NCBI GenBank assembly: GCA_965248805.1
Contig: CBDFKJ010000005.1
Location: forward strand, 186,001-250,000
Length of the DNA: 64,000 nucleotides
Source: CBDFKJ01 sp965248805
GTDB lineage: Bacteria; Pseudomonadota; Alphaproteobacteria; UBA6615
Direction: 5' to 3'
The notes beneath the pieces were generated by a model. It saw only the letters and a program-made list of their open reading frames with translations. It had not been told where the DNA came from and ran no database searches. Of this stretch, positions 32,919 to 42,041 are shown one piece after another. The translations under genes were made by a program, and so were the position numbers. How positions within the stretch are numbered: position 1 is the stretch's first letter; each line of letters opens with the position of its first letter.

Positions 32919-35232
32919 TGCCCGGCACCGTTGTCATGCTGAAGAACCCGTTCCGGCCCGAGCGGGACCGGGAGGTCGTCGCCGTCGCCGAGCCGCTCTC
33001 GATCCGCGTCTGGCTCGACGCTCGCGGTGTCGAGGACTTCGGGTGCCCGACGATCTGTCTGCGCAACGCCGAGCCGGTGCTACGCGAGCGTTGGCAGGAC
33101 ACACTCATCGCGGACGGCGATCTGGTGGTGTTCGTGCCGCTGCCCCAGGGCGGCGGCGGGGGCGGCAAGAACCCGCTCCGCACTGTTCTCATGATCGCCG
33201 TCATGGTCGCCGCCCTTACCATTCCCGGCGCTCAATGGGGATTGGCACTCGAAGGCGGCACCTTCGCCCACACGCTCGCCACCGTCGGCATCACGGTTGT
33301 CGGCACCGCGCTGGTCAATGTCCTGCTGCCGCCGCCCAAGCCCGCCGCGGTCACCTCCAGCTTCGGCGGCGCGCCGGCGCCGAGTCCGACCTATTCGCTG
33401 CAGGCCCAGGGCAACCACGCCCGGCTCGCTCAGCCCATCCCGGTGATCTACGGCCGCCACCGGGTCTATCCCGACCTCGCCGCCATGCCGTGGGCCGAAT
33501 ACACGAGCAACGACGACCAGCACCTGCACCAGCTGCACTGCATCGGCCAGGGCCAATACGACCTCGAGCAGGTGCGCATCGAGGACACGCCGATCGCTTC
33601 CTTCGATGAGGTGGAGACCCAGTTCGTACCACCGGGCGGCAGTATCACCCTGTTCGAGGCCGACGTGGTCACCGCGCCCGAGGTCGCCGGCCAGGAGCTG
33701 ATCGGCGCCAACCAGCGGGATGCGGTCGAGGACGGCTGGATCGGACCGTTCACCGTCAATCCGGCCGGGACCAGTGCGACGAAGATCGGCATCGACGTGG
33801 TGATGCCGCGCGGCCTCTATTACGCCGCCGCCGATGGCAGCCTCAATAACCGCACAATCGAATGGGATGTCGAGGCACGCGCCGTCGACGATGACGGTGC
33901 CGCCACCGGCGGTTGGACAAAGCTCGCGTCCGTGAGCGTGACCCGAGGCCACCACCACGCCGCAGCGCAAGAGCTATCGCTACACGGTGACCAGCGGCCG
34001 CTACGAGGTCAGGCTCAGGCGCACCAACGACAAGGACACCGACGCCCGTGCAGGTCACGAGATCCGCTGGGGCGGGCTCAAGGCGTTTCTCGATGGCCAG
34101 CCTGATTTTGGCGATATCACGCTGCTCGCCGTCAAGATGCGTGCCACCGACAATCTCTCGCAGCGCTCGGCACGCCTGGTCAATTGCATCGTTACCCGCA
34201 AGCTGCCGGTCTGGGACCCGGAGAGCGGCTGGTCCACGCCGCAAGCAACCCGTTCCATCGCCTGGGCCTTCGCCGACGCCGCCCGGGCGAACTACGGCGC
34301 CGGCCTCGCCGATGCCCGCATCGATCTCCCGGCACTCCATGCGCTCGATGCGGTGTGGCAGGCTCGCGGCGACCGCTTCGATGGGGTGTTCGATCAGGGC
34401 GTCACGGTGTGGGAAGCGCTCACCCGCGTCGCCCGCTGCGGCCGGGCGCTGCCGTTCCTGCAGGGCGGGATCTTGCGCATCGCCCGCGATGCGCCGCGCA
34501 CTCTGCCCGTCGCCCTGTTCGGCCCCCGCAACATCGTCCGTGGCAGCTTCCGCGTCCAATACGTCATGCCGGGAGAGGACACTGCGGACGCGGTGATCGT
34601 GACCTACTTCTCGGAGCGCACCTGGGCGCCCGACGAGAGATCGTCGCCGCGTTGCCGGACAGTGCCGTCGACGGCACGGACAAGTCCGCAGCGGTCGAGT
34701 TGTTCGGCTGCACCGGCGGTACCCAGGCCATGCGTGAGGGTCTCTACATGGCCGGGGCCAACCGCTACCGCCGGCGCATCGTCACCTTCCGCACCGAGCT
34801 CGAGGGGCTGATCCCGACCCACGGCGATCTCGTCGCCATCACCCACGATCTGCCGCGCTGGGGTCAGGGCGGCGAGGTGACGGCCGTCGACGGCCGGACG
34901 CTCATCCTGAGCGAGCCACTTGAATGGGAGTCGGGGGACGAGACGGCCGAGCCTCCAGTCCACTACCTCGCGCTTCGCCGCCGCGACGGGAGCTTGAGCG
35001 GTCCCTGCCTGTTTCACCCGGCGCCGATGAGCAAACCGTCGTGCTGAGCGAGGACCTCGCGTTCACCCCCTACACCGGGGCCGACGAGGAGCGCACCCAC
35101 TTCGCCTTCGGTACCGGCGAGGAATGGGGCCTGCGTGCCCGGGTGCTCGCCGTCCGTCCGCGCGGCGAGCAGGTCGAGATCACCGCCGTCGGCGAGGACG
35201 CCCGCGTGCATGAGGCCGACGGGGCTGCCTGA
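32918..35232 (+). pseudogene. Phage tail-tip protein J homologue with three frameshifts
   Basis: The gene encodes a tail-tip (host-specificity J-like) protein: an N-terminal domain MPGTVVMLKNPFRPERDREV, a glycine run with membrane helix, then RLAQPIPVIYGRHRVYPDLA. Homology shifts frame near 33945 (one extra base), near 34636 (two extra bases) and near 35007 (one base missing), continuing as TPQRKSYRYTVTSGRYEVRL, then IVAALPDSAVDGTDKSAAVE, then GADEQTVVLSEDLAFTPYTG to 35232. Total length corresponds to about 770 residues. The product cannot be made intact. Confidence 0.8.
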
Positions 35233-35265
35233 GCCCGCCTCCCAACCGGCAGGCCCACCGTGACG

Positions 35266-35290
35266 GCCTGTCCTTCGGGACGGGCTGTTT
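35266..35290 (+). terminator. Intrinsic terminator after the J-like gene
   Basis: An eight-base stem GCCTGTCC / GGACGGGC with a TTCG tetraloop is followed by TGTTTGT, 34 bases after the J-like stop. The T run is weak but the hairpin is very stable. Confidence 0.6.
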
Positions 35291-35319
35291 GTCGTGGCAT
35301 TGCAGTATCGGAGACACCC

Positions 35320-35544
35320 GTGACCGAGACCAGTTTGATCGAGATCGCGCGGGCGCGCTCGGAAGCCGCGCGGCATCTCGCCGAGCACGAGATCGAGTGC
35401 GAGCGGCGCTATGGCGAGATCAACGCCACGCTGGCCCGCGTCGAGGCGCACGGCAAGCGCAATCTGTGGCTGCTGTGTGTCCTGTTGGGCGGGATGCTTG
35501 CGGTGGTGAGCAAATCGTTCTGGCCGGCGCTGCTTGGAGGGTGA
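35320..35544 (+). CDS. Small phage protein: coiled helix plus C-terminal membrane segment
   Basis: A 74-residue protein starting at GTG 35320, with a charged helix (IEIARARSEAARHLAEHEIE) and one membrane segment, LWLLCVLLGGMLAVVSKSFW. The layout resembles spanin- or holin-accessory proteins that sit beside phage lysis genes. It precedes the endolysin by two bases, so it is probably part of the lysis module; the exact role is unknown. Confidence 0.55.
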   Translation: MTETSLIEIARARSEAARHLAEHEIECERRYGEINATLARVEAHGKRNLWLLCVLLGGMLAVVSKSFWPALLGG

Positions 35545-35546
35545 CC

Positions 35547-35954
35547 ATGCCGACGTTGGGAGAGACCAGCCTCACCCGGCTGCGCACCTGCCACCCGGAT
35601 CTGCGGCGGGTGCTGTCCAAGGCCATCGAGGACGGACCAGACTTCACCGTTCTGTGCGGTCACCGCGGCCGTGACGCGCAGGACCGCGCGGTCGCCGAGG
35701 GCCGAAGCAAGGCGCCGTGGCCGCGCTCGAAGCACAACACATCGCCGTCCGTGGCCGTGGACATCGCGCCGTGGCCCATCGACTGGGACGACAGGAACCG
35801 TTTCCGTCTGCTTGCCGGATACGTCCTGGGTGTTGCCGCAGCCATGGACGTGCGCTTGCGCTGGGGCGGCGACTGGGACCGCGACTACGCGGAGACCGAT
35901 GAGCGGTTCCGCGACCTGCCGCACTTCGAGCTGATGGAGGGATCGGATGTTTGA
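35547..35954 (+). CDS. M15-family endopeptidase, probable phage endolysin
   Basis: A 135-residue D-Ala/L-Ala-D-Glu-type metallopeptidase. Visible are FTVLCGHRGRDAQDRAVAEG, the zinc motif SKHNTSPSVAVDIAPW (S-x-H...D) and the final LPHFEL with the second zinc His; WGGDWDRD carries the acidic part. It should cut peptide cross-links in peptidoglycan during lysis. The frame is intact although the neighbouring tail gene is broken. The stop overlaps the holin start. Confidence 0.85.
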   Translation: MPTLGETSLTRLRTCHPDLRRVLSKAIEDGPDFTVLCGHRGRDAQDRAVAEGRSKAPWPRSKHNTSPSVAVDIAPWPIDWDDRNRFRLLAGYVLGVAAAMDVRLRWGGDWDRDYAETDERFRDLPHFELMEGSDV

Positions 35955-36495
35955 TGCACTGGGCAAGGCTCTCGCAGGGCTCGCCCCGACCCTGGCCGGG
36001 GCGCTCGGCACGGCGGTGGGCGGACCCGTCGGCGGCGCGTTGGCGCGCACCGCCGTGGGCGCGGTCGGCAAGGCGCTGGGTCTGGACACCGATGATCCGA
36101 AAGAGGTTTCGGCGGCCTTGGAAAAGGCGACGCCGGAGCAGATCGCGGCGATCAGGCAGGCCGACCAGGCGTTCGCCGCGCGCATGCGCGAACTCGACCT
36201 GCACGAGGTCGAGATCCATGCGCGCGACCGCGACAGCGCCCGGCGGCGTCAGGCGGTCACGCGCGACCGGATGCCGGCTTTCATCGCGCTCGCCGCGTTG
36301 TCCGGCTTCTTCGGCATTCTCGCCAGCATGATCCTGATCGCGATACCGGCCGACGCCATGCAGCCGCTGCTGGTGATGCTCGGCGCGCTCGCCACGCTGG
36401 TGACCCAGATCGGCGCCTTCTACTTCGGCTCCTCGGCGGGATCGAAGCAGAAGACCGATGCTATCGAACGCATGGCGGCAGGCGCAGCCAAGTGA
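35947..36495 (+). CDS. Three-TM holin-like protein
   Basis: A 182-residue protein with an N-terminal glycine/alanine-rich amphipathic segment, a charged middle (QADQAFAARMRELDLHEVEI) and membrane helices FIALAALSGFFGILASMILI and PLLVMLGALATLVTQIGAFY, then GSSAGSKQKTDAIERMA. This matches the holin family of three transmembrane helices described for gene-transfer-agent release and prophages. It should form membrane lesions that release the endolysin encoded just upstream, which it overlaps by eight bases. Confidence 0.78.
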   Translation: MFDALGKALAGLAPTLAGALGTAVGGPVGGALARTAVGAVGKALGLDTDDPKEVSAALEKATPEQIAAIRQADQAFAARMRELDLHEVEIHARDRDSARRRQAVTRDRMPAFIALAALSGFFGILASMILIAIPADAMQPLLVMLGALATLVTQIGAFYFGSSAGSKQKTDAIERMAAGAAK

Positions 36496-36529
36496 CTGGC
36501 CACTATCCGCATAGTCCCGACGAGGATGA

Positions 36530-36658
36530 TTGATCAGCCGCCAGGGGGAGCAAATCCCACTGGTGCGCTTGCAGCGCTCGACGCTGCGGCGCAGGGTCAA
36601 CCGCGAGGAGCACGGCACGGTGCCGGCCGAGTTCCGGCGCTGGGTGTGGCGGGCGTAG
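36530..36658 (+). CDS. Short open frame after the lysis genes
   Basis: A 42-residue frame with LVRLQRSTLRRRVNREEHGT and EFRRWVWRA, strongly basic, starting at TTG after an in-frame stop. It looks like the end of a real protein but is too short to identify; it may be a residual prophage gene. Confidence 0.25.
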   Translation: MISRQGEQIPLVRLQRSTLRRRVNREEHGTVPAEFRRWVWRA

Positions 36659-36687
36659 CGTCTTCTCGGTCGGTTCTCCGCGACCGG

Positions 36688-37077
36688 TCAGTCGAACGAT
36701 GCGTCGACGATCCACGAAATGGCGAAATACCAGGCCCAGGCTGTCAGCAGGAAACACGTCCAATTCGAGAATAGATCGCTGCTCTTTCGCTTAAAGGAAG
36801 AACTATCCTCGCTTATTTTATGGCGTATGATAGTTTCTCCGAACCGCTCAACCTCTGCATCTTCCTTGTTGTGAAGGCATCGTAAGATGTACCAGTAGAG
36901 TTGGGTCACGATTGCTGCTGCGCTGATGATGATCACTCCCCAATTCCCGTCAGGTTTCACCCCGAACGCGCTCAGGTCGCCAGGGTCGGCGCCGGCTAAG
37001 CCAGCCAAAACCAACACGCTTGCAAGCGCTAGGGTATTCCGACGGTAGACCTTGGACCCGTCCGCTTCTGAGAGCAT
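36688..37077 (-). CDS. Unrecognised membrane protein upstream of IS630 copy D
   Basis: About 129 residues with hydrophobic segments TLALASVLVLAGLAG, WGVIIISAAAIVTQLYWYIL and NWTCFLLTAWAWYFAISWIV, separated by a charged region. No family is recognised. Base composition is lower in GC than the core chromosome, suggesting transfer. The frame continues a few codons upstream of ATG 37077 towards the IS630 end at 37108, so the N-terminus may be cut. Confidence 0.45.
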   Translation of the reverse strand: MLSEADGSKVYRRNTLALASVLVLAGLAGADPGDLSAFGVKPDGNWGVIIISAAAIVTQLYWYILRCLHNKEDAEVERFGETIIRHKISEDSSSFKRKSSDLFSNWTCFLLTAWAWYFAISWIVDASFD

Positions 37078-37108
37078 GTCCTTGGCATGCCCGCCGCTCG
37101 GACTCCTA

Positions 37109-37986
37109 GTGGATTGATTCCAACGTTTAGAACCCTCGGTTTCGGGCTGCGATGATGTCGTCGGGGTCGGCTTTCCATATGAATGGCTGTGGGTTGGCCG
37201 CATTGTATTCGCGGACGAAGCGGTTGATTGCGGCCTGGAGATCGACGACGGAATGGAAGACGCCGTGCTTGAGCCGCCGCCGGGTGAGTTTTGCGAAGAA
37301 GCCCTCGACGGCATTGAGCCACGAGCAGGAGGTCGGTGTGAAGTGGAAAGTCCAGCGCGGATGGCGGGCGAGCCAGGCGCGGACCTTGTCCTTGTTGTGC
37401 GCCGCGTAGTTGTCGACGATCGCGTGGATGGCCTTGTCCGCCGGCACCGTGCGCTCGATGCGGTTGAGGAAGCGGATGAACTCCTGATGGCGGTGGCGCT
37501 GCATGTTCTGGCCGATCACCGTTCCGTCCAGAACGTTGAGCGCCGCAAACAGCGTGGTCGTGCCGTGCCGTTTGTAGTCATGGTGCCGGCGCGTCCCTTC
37601 TTCATCGGCAGACCGGCGGTCGAGCGCCTGGATCTGTGACTTCTCATCGATCGACAACACCACCGCATGGGCCGGCGGGTCGACATACAGGCCGACGATA
37701 TCGGTGAGTTTCTCGGCGAAGGCAGGGTCGGTCGACAGCTTGAAGTTGCGCCAGCGGTGCGGACTGAGACCGTGAGCCTTCCAGATCGCCTGCACCGTCG
37801 AGGCGGCAATACCGGCCGCCCTGGCCATCGCGCGCAACGTCCAGTGGGTCGCCTCAAACGGCGGCGGTTGCTGCGTCAGGCGCACGATCTCGGCGACACG
37901 ATCGAGCGGGACCGGCGCCTTGCCGGGCGCATACCACAGCAAAATACGGAATCCCAATTCGGACTCTTTCGTTCCGATCCCTCCAC
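37109..37986 (-). mobile_element. IS630-family element copy D (878 bp)
   Basis: Same length and ends as copy A, flanked by TA at 37107-37108 and 37987-37988 inside CTAG. Orientation is minus, as for copies A and C. Confidence 0.9.
37127..37957 (-). CDS. IS630-family transposase, short form (copy D)
   Basis: The same DDE domain as copy A with complete D, D and E motifs. A G-to-A change turns the CAA codon near the end into a stop, removing the last eight residues (from QTLESIH) relative to copy A. As in the other copies the usual N-terminal DNA-binding part is missing, and TTG 37957 is a possible start. Confidence 0.72.
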   Translation of the reverse strand: MGFRILLWYAPGKAPVPLDRVAEIVRLTQQPPPFEATHWTLRAMARAAGIAASTVQAIWKAHGLSPHRWRNFKLSTDPAFAEKLTDIVGLYVDPPAHAVVLSIDEKSQIQALDRRSADEEGTRRHHDYKRHGTTTLFAALNVLDGTVIGQNMQRHRHQEFIRFLNRIERTVPADKAIHAIVDNYAAHNKDKVRAWLARHPRWTFHFTPTSCSWLNAVEGFFAKLTRRRLKHGVFHSVVDLQAAINRFVREYNAANPQPFIWKADPDDIIAARNRGF

Positions 37987-38361
37987 TAGGCGGATACACA
38001 CGTGTCAGTCCGGGCGACAGGAACAGGCATTTCCGAACATGCGTCCATGATGTGATGAAGCTACTAATCAGTGAAGCCCCCCCTCATCGGCACGCCTTTG
38101 GAATCTGTCGGTAAGCTACGACGAGGGCGGATGACCACAATCACAGGGTCGCCGCAAGCCCCTCAGCGTCAATTCAACTTTGTCCCAGCGCCGCCTCAAT
38201 GCTAGCTGATACATCCGCCGTCGCTTGCTTGACCGGATCGGTCGCGAGGGTGCATGCGGCCCCCGATTCCTTAGACAAAACCGTCGTAACTCGTTGATTC
38301 TTCGTCGGTGGATTCGGGGCCAAAAATGTCTAAGAGCGTTGAAATTGTTGAGAAAGTCGGA
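37987..38361. other. Region between IS630 copy D and the tRNA-Lys fragment
   Basis: About 375 bases with no recognisable gene. It contains an inverted repeat CTTAGACA (38270-38277) / TGTCTAAG (38327-38334), 49 bases apart, possibly a degraded element end. The sequence next to the tRNA break (38325-38361) is AT-richer than the core. Confidence 0.4.
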
Positions 38362-38401
38362 GATTAAGAGTCAGCTACTCTACCAACTGAGCTACGCGCC
38401 C
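38362..38401 (-). pseudogene. 5' half of a tRNA-Lys(CUU) gene, cut after the anticodon loop
   Basis: Read on the minus strand the 40 bases match GGGCGCG (acceptor), GCTCAGTTGGTAGAGT (D arm, last base changed from C) and AGCTGACTCTTAATC (anticodon stem and loop with CTT). The T arm and 3' acceptor strand are absent; unrelated sequence begins at 38361. It faces inward and marks the right border of the accessory region. Confidence 0.8.
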
Positions 38402-38492
38402 TGCGCGCCATATAGCAAAGCCGCTGCGGCCTGTCGAGCCGGGCGGAAGCCGAAAAGGCAACTCGGACGGCGCGCGCTGCGACCGCGAACCG

Positions 38493-39635
38493 CTACGGGG
38501 CCGCGCCCCGCCGGTTGATCCACAGGTCACGGTGGATCGACACACACATGATCAACCCGAAGCCGACCAAAAGGGTCAGCAGCGACGTGCCGCCATACGA
38601 GATGAACGGCAGAGGCACGCCGACCACGGGGATCAGGCCCATGACCATGGCGACGTTGATGAACACGTAGAGGAAGAACGTCGTGGTCAGCCCCATCGCC
38701 AAAAGACGCCCGAACTGGTTGCGGCTGCGCCAGGCGATGGCGACCCCATAGGCCACCAACAGGAGGTACAGGCACAGCAGGGTCAGTGCCCCCAACATGC
38801 CGAACTCCTCGGCCAGCATGGTGAAGATGAAGTCGGTCTGCTTTTCCGGCACGAAGTTAAGGTGGCTCTGCGTCCCTCCCATGAACCCCTTGCCGCTGAG
38901 CCCGCCGGAGCCGAGCGCGATCTTCGACTGCAGGATGTGATAGCCGGCGCCCAGCGGATCATTTTCCGGGTTGAAGAAGGTCAGGACTCGTTGCTTTTGA
39001 TAGGTGTGCAGGAACTGCCAAACCACGGGCACGGCGCCTATGGCCGCGGTCGCGACTAGTCCGACCTGCCACAATCGCACGCCAGCGAGCCAGAACATCA
39101 CGCCGCCGACCATCACCAGGATCAACGCCGTGCCCAGGTCCGGCTGCTTGACGACCAGTGCCACCGGCAGTGCCACCAGCAGCAACGCAGGCACAAGCGC
39201 GCGCAGACGCCCCATGTCCTCGATGTCGACGCCGTTGAAATGGCGGGCCAATGCGACCACCAGCGCGATCTTCATCACCTCGGACGGCTGCAGTTGGATG
39301 ACGCCGAGGTCGATCCAACGCTGGGCGCCCATGCCGGTCGAGCCGATAAACTCCACCAGGACCAGCAGTGCCAACGCCGCGACGTAGCCGCCATACGCCC
39401 ACCGCAGCCAGAATCGCAGATCGACGACGGCAACGGCGATCATGATCGCGGCGCCGACGCCGAAGCGGGCTAGTTGGCGTACAGCCCAGGGCTCGAACGA
39501 GCCGTTGGCGGCCGAGTACAGGAGGGCGACGCTGATGCCGGTGAGCATCAGCAGAAGGGCGACCAAGCCCCAATTGAGCTGCCACAGCTTGGTGCCGAGG
39601 CTGATCTCCAAATCCGTCAGGTGACCGAACGACAT
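38493..39635 (-). CDS. rodA: Peptidoglycan glycosyltransferase RodA
   Basis: RodA is the SEDS-family polymerase that works with PBP2 to elongate the cell wall. The 380-residue protein has about ten membrane helices and the motifs LLYSAANGSFEPWAVRQ, MGAQRWIDLGVIQLQPSEVM, VVKQPDLGTALILV and PLPFISYGGTSLLTLL typical of RodA. ATG 39635 lies just after the mrdA stop. It is the last gene of the mreBCD-mrdA-rodA operon; the accessory region begins beyond it. Confidence 0.95.
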   Translation of the reverse strand: MSFGHLTDLEISLGTKLWQLNWGLVALLLMLTGISVALLYSAANGSFEPWAVRQLARFGVGAAIMIAVAVVDLRFWLRWAYGGYVAALALLVLVEFIGSTGMGAQRWIDLGVIQLQPSEVMKIALVVALARHFNGVDIEDMGRLRALVPALLLVALPVALVVKQPDLGTALILVMVGGVMFWLAGVRLWQVGLVATAAIGAVPVVWQFLHTYQKQRVLTFFNPENDPLGAGYHILQSKIALGSGGLSGKGFMGGTQSHLNFVPEKQTDFIFTMLAEEFGMLGALTLLCLYLLLVAYGVAIAWRSRNQFGRLLAMGLTTTFFLYVFINVAMVMGLIPVVGVPLPFISYGGTSLLTLLVGFGLIMCVSIHRDLWINRRGAAP

Positions 39636-39642
39636 CGCGGCG

Positions 39643-41520
39643 TCAGTCCGCCTTCGCCAGCGCGCCCGAGTGCGCATCGGCAATGTGAATACCGGGGGTG
39701 CGCGCGCCGGGGTCGCGCTGCAGGCACTCCAGCATGATGTCATGGGCAATCGGTGCCGCGGCGGTGGAGCCGCCGCCGCCGTGCTCGACCACCACAGCGA
39801 CGGCATACCGTGGGTCGGCGATGGGCGCGAAGGCGATGAACAGAGCGTGGTCGCGTCGCTTCCACGGCAGGTCCTCGTTATTGACGATGCCGGCCAGTCG
39901 TTCGGCCCGGGTGATGCGCCGCACCTGAGACGTGCCGGTCTTCCCGCCCATTTCCATGCCGGGCTCTTTGATGGCCGACTTACGCGCCGTGCCGCGCGCA
40001 TGTTGGGTCACTTGCGCCATGCCTTCGATCAGTGTCGCAAGGTGCCGCGGTGAAACGCCCAACTCGGCCGGCTCGGGCGGCGCTTCGCCCGCCTCGGCAG
40101 GACGCGTGAGGCGCGGCACGATCGCACGCCCGCCATTGACCAGACGGGCGGTCATCACCGCCAGCTGTGCGGGCGTCGTCAACACAAAGCCCTGCCCAAT
40201 ACCGGCGACCAGCGTCTCGCCGGGGGTCCACGCCTGGCCGATCACCGCCTGCTTCCACGATTTGGTCGGGATCAGACCGGCGCGCTCGCCCGGTATACCC
40301 AGGTCGAGCTTGTGGCCCAAGCCGAGCCGTTCGGCCATCGCAGCGATGCGGTCGATGCCCACACGCTTGGCAACTTCATAGAAGTAGACGTCACAGGATT
40401 CGCGTATGCCCCGTAGCAGGGGGACCCGACCGTGGCCGCCGCGCTTCCAGCAATGGAACAGGCCGTCGCCCAACTGCAACTTGCCATTACAGAAAAACGA
40501 CGTGTCGCGATTGACGACGCCGGCCTCCAGCGCTGCCAACGCCACCACCATCTTGAAGGTGGATCCCGGTGCGTACTCGCCTGCGATCGCCTTGTTGCGC
40601 AGCGGCGCTCGTTCGTCATTGACCAGCGATTGCCAATAGCTCGGGGAGATGCCCGAGGAAAATGCGTTCGGATCGTAGCCGGGCGACGAGGCCAGGGTCA
40701 GGATGTCGCCGTTGCGCACGTCGATGGTGACCACGGCGCCACTCTCCTCGCCGAGCCGCTTGCTGGCGCTGCGTTGCAGGATCGCATCCAGCGTTAGTAC
40801 GTGCGGCTCGCCTGTGATGCCCTCGCGGCGATCAAGCTCGCGAATCTCGCGTCCCAATGCGTTGACCTCGACATGGGCACGGCCGGCGGAGCCGCGCAGG
40901 GCCGAGTCGAACTGGCGCTCGATGCCGCTCTTGCCGATGCGAAAACTCGGCAGGGAAAGCAGCGGATCGCCGGTCTGATCCTCCAGTGCCGGCGCGCCGA
41001 CATGGCCCAGAACATGGGAGACGTCGGCGCCGAAGGGATAGTGGCGCACCTGACCCACCTGAATCTCGATGCCCGGCAGATCCGGCGCCGACACCTCGAT
41101 ACGCGCGACCTGATCCCAAGACAGATGCGACTTGACGCTAACCGGAACGAAGGGGCGCTTGCGCGCGACCTCGCGCAGAATGCGCGCGCGGTCGTCTTCG
41201 TCGAGCGACACGATGGCCGCCAGGCGATCGAGCGTCGCCTCGACATCCGGCGTGTCCTCCGAGGTTATCAGTACCTGGTAGTCTTGCTCGTTAACGGCGA
41301 GCGGGGCGCCGAAACGGTCGTAGACCAGGCCGCGGGGCGGCGCCAGCAGGCGCAGGTTGATGCGGTTTTCGTCCGCCAGCATGGTGTAGCGATCGGCCTG
41401 CAGCACCTGCAGGTAGTAGATGCGGCCGGCGAGGGCGGCGAACAGCGCCAGCTTGCCGCCGGCCACCAAGGCGGCGCGGCGGCCAAACATGCGCACCCGG
41501 TCCTGGTCACGCCGGTCCAT
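39643..41520 (-). CDS. mrdA: Penicillin-binding protein 2, elongasome transpeptidase
   Basis: PBP2 cross-links new peptidoglycan in the rod complex. The 625 residues start with a membrane anchor (ALVAGGKLALFAALAGRIYY), then the dimerisation domain with RGLVYDRFGAPLA, and the transpeptidase domain with the active-site GSTFK at about residue 318, the SCD triad and GGKTGTSQ near residue 527. The ATG overlaps the mreD stop. The C-terminus is slightly extended past the family core. Confidence 0.95.
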   Translation of the reverse strand: MDRRDQDRVRMFGRRAALVAGGKLALFAALAGRIYYLQVLQADRYTMLADENRINLRLLAPPRGLVYDRFGAPLAVNEQDYQVLITSEDTPDVEATLDRLAAIVSLDEDDRARILREVARKRPFVPVSVKSHLSWDQVARIEVSAPDLPGIEIQVGQVRHYPFGADVSHVLGHVGAPALEDQTGDPLLSLPSFRIGKSGIERQFDSALRGSAGRAHVEVNALGREIRELDRREGITGEPHVLTLDAILQRSASKRLGEESGAVVTIDVRNGDILTLASSPGYDPNAFSSGISPSYWQSLVNDERAPLRNKAIAGEYAPGSTFKMVVALAALEAGVVNRDTSFFCNGKLQLGDGLFHCWKRGGHGRVPLLRGIRESCDVYFYEVAKRVGIDRIAAMAERLGLGHKLDLGIPGERAGLIPTKSWKQAVIGQAWTPGETLVAGIGQGFVLTTPAQLAVMTARLVNGGRAIVPRLTRPAEAGEAPPEPAELGVSPRHLATLIEGMAQVTQHARGTARKSAIKEPGMEMGGKTGTSQVRRITRAERLAGIVNNEDLPWKRRDHALFIAFAPIADPRYAVAVVVEHGGGGSTAAAPIAHDIMLECLQRDPGARTPGIHIADAHSGALAKAD

Positions 41521-42041
41521 CAGACGCCTTGCAGCAGCCGCCGCTGCACCGTCAACAACGGCCAGCTCAGCCAGGGGAACAGGAGCACTGCCATCACGAC
41601 CTGGCTGAGCATCGGTTGGTAGGGCAGCGACACGCCTTGAAACGCCGAAGCCAAAAACCACTGAACGGCATAGGCCGCCGGCGCGACACCGGCCATGCCC
41701 GCCCACAGCGTCCGAAAGGGCTTGCCCAAAAGATACCGCCGATTGCGGACGACAATTTCATAGACGAGGGCGTAGCTGAGTGCCGCGGTGCCGATAGGCG
41801 TGCCGTGCAACATGTCGATCGCAAGGCCGATCAAGAACACGGCCAGCCGTGGCAGCAGATCGGGTCGGTGGACCGCCCAGTAGTAGACCGCGATCAGCGG
41901 CAGCGAGGGCCCGATCCAGCGCAGTATCGGCGTGTGTATCGGCACTAGCGCAGCCAATGTGAGGAAGGCCGTGAGGATAAACGGGATCGCCGTCGCCGCG
42001 TGCCGCGCAACACCTACCGGCGGCTCCTCGTGCTCGGTCAT
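41520..42041 (-). CDS. mreD: Rod-shape-determining protein MreD
   Basis: A 173-residue integral membrane protein of the elongasome with about five helices, for example IPFILTAFLTLAALVPIHTP and LAVFLIGLAIDMLHGTPIGT, the latter containing the conserved D-x-L-x-G-x-P of MreD. It overlaps both neighbours by ATGA-type junctions, so the block is translationally coupled. Confidence 0.9.
   Translation of the reverse strand: MTEHEEPPVGVARHAATAIPFILTAFLTLAALVPIHTPILRWIGPSLPLIAVYYWAVHRPDLLPRLAVFLIGLAIDMLHGTPIGTAALSYALVYEIVVRNRRYLLGKPFRTLWAGMAGVAPAAYAVQWFLASAFQGVSLPYQPMLSQVVMAVLLFPWLSWPLLTVQRRLLQGV

Larger units (their letters stand above)
16853..38361. other. Decayed accessory region bounded by two tRNA halves
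   Basis: About 21.5 kb between the broken tRNA-Arg (16819-16852) and the broken tRNA-Lys (38362-38401) hold nearly all insertion sequences and most gene fragments of the window. Several stretches are visibly lower in GC than the flanks. No integrase gene and no flanking direct repeat were found, so it is not shown to be one mobile unit; it may be a composite of successive insertions and deletions. Confidence 0.6.

Noticed and set aside
32918..35232. Programmed frameshifting in the J-like tail gene
   Set aside because: Three shifts of different size (+1, +2, -1) at sites without slippery sequences are better explained by decay or errors than by programmed recoding.
16853..38361. Single integrative element with flanking att repeats
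   Set aside because: The sequences next to the two tRNA breaks do not match each other, the tRNAs are different, and no integrase gene is present, so one excisable element is not supported.
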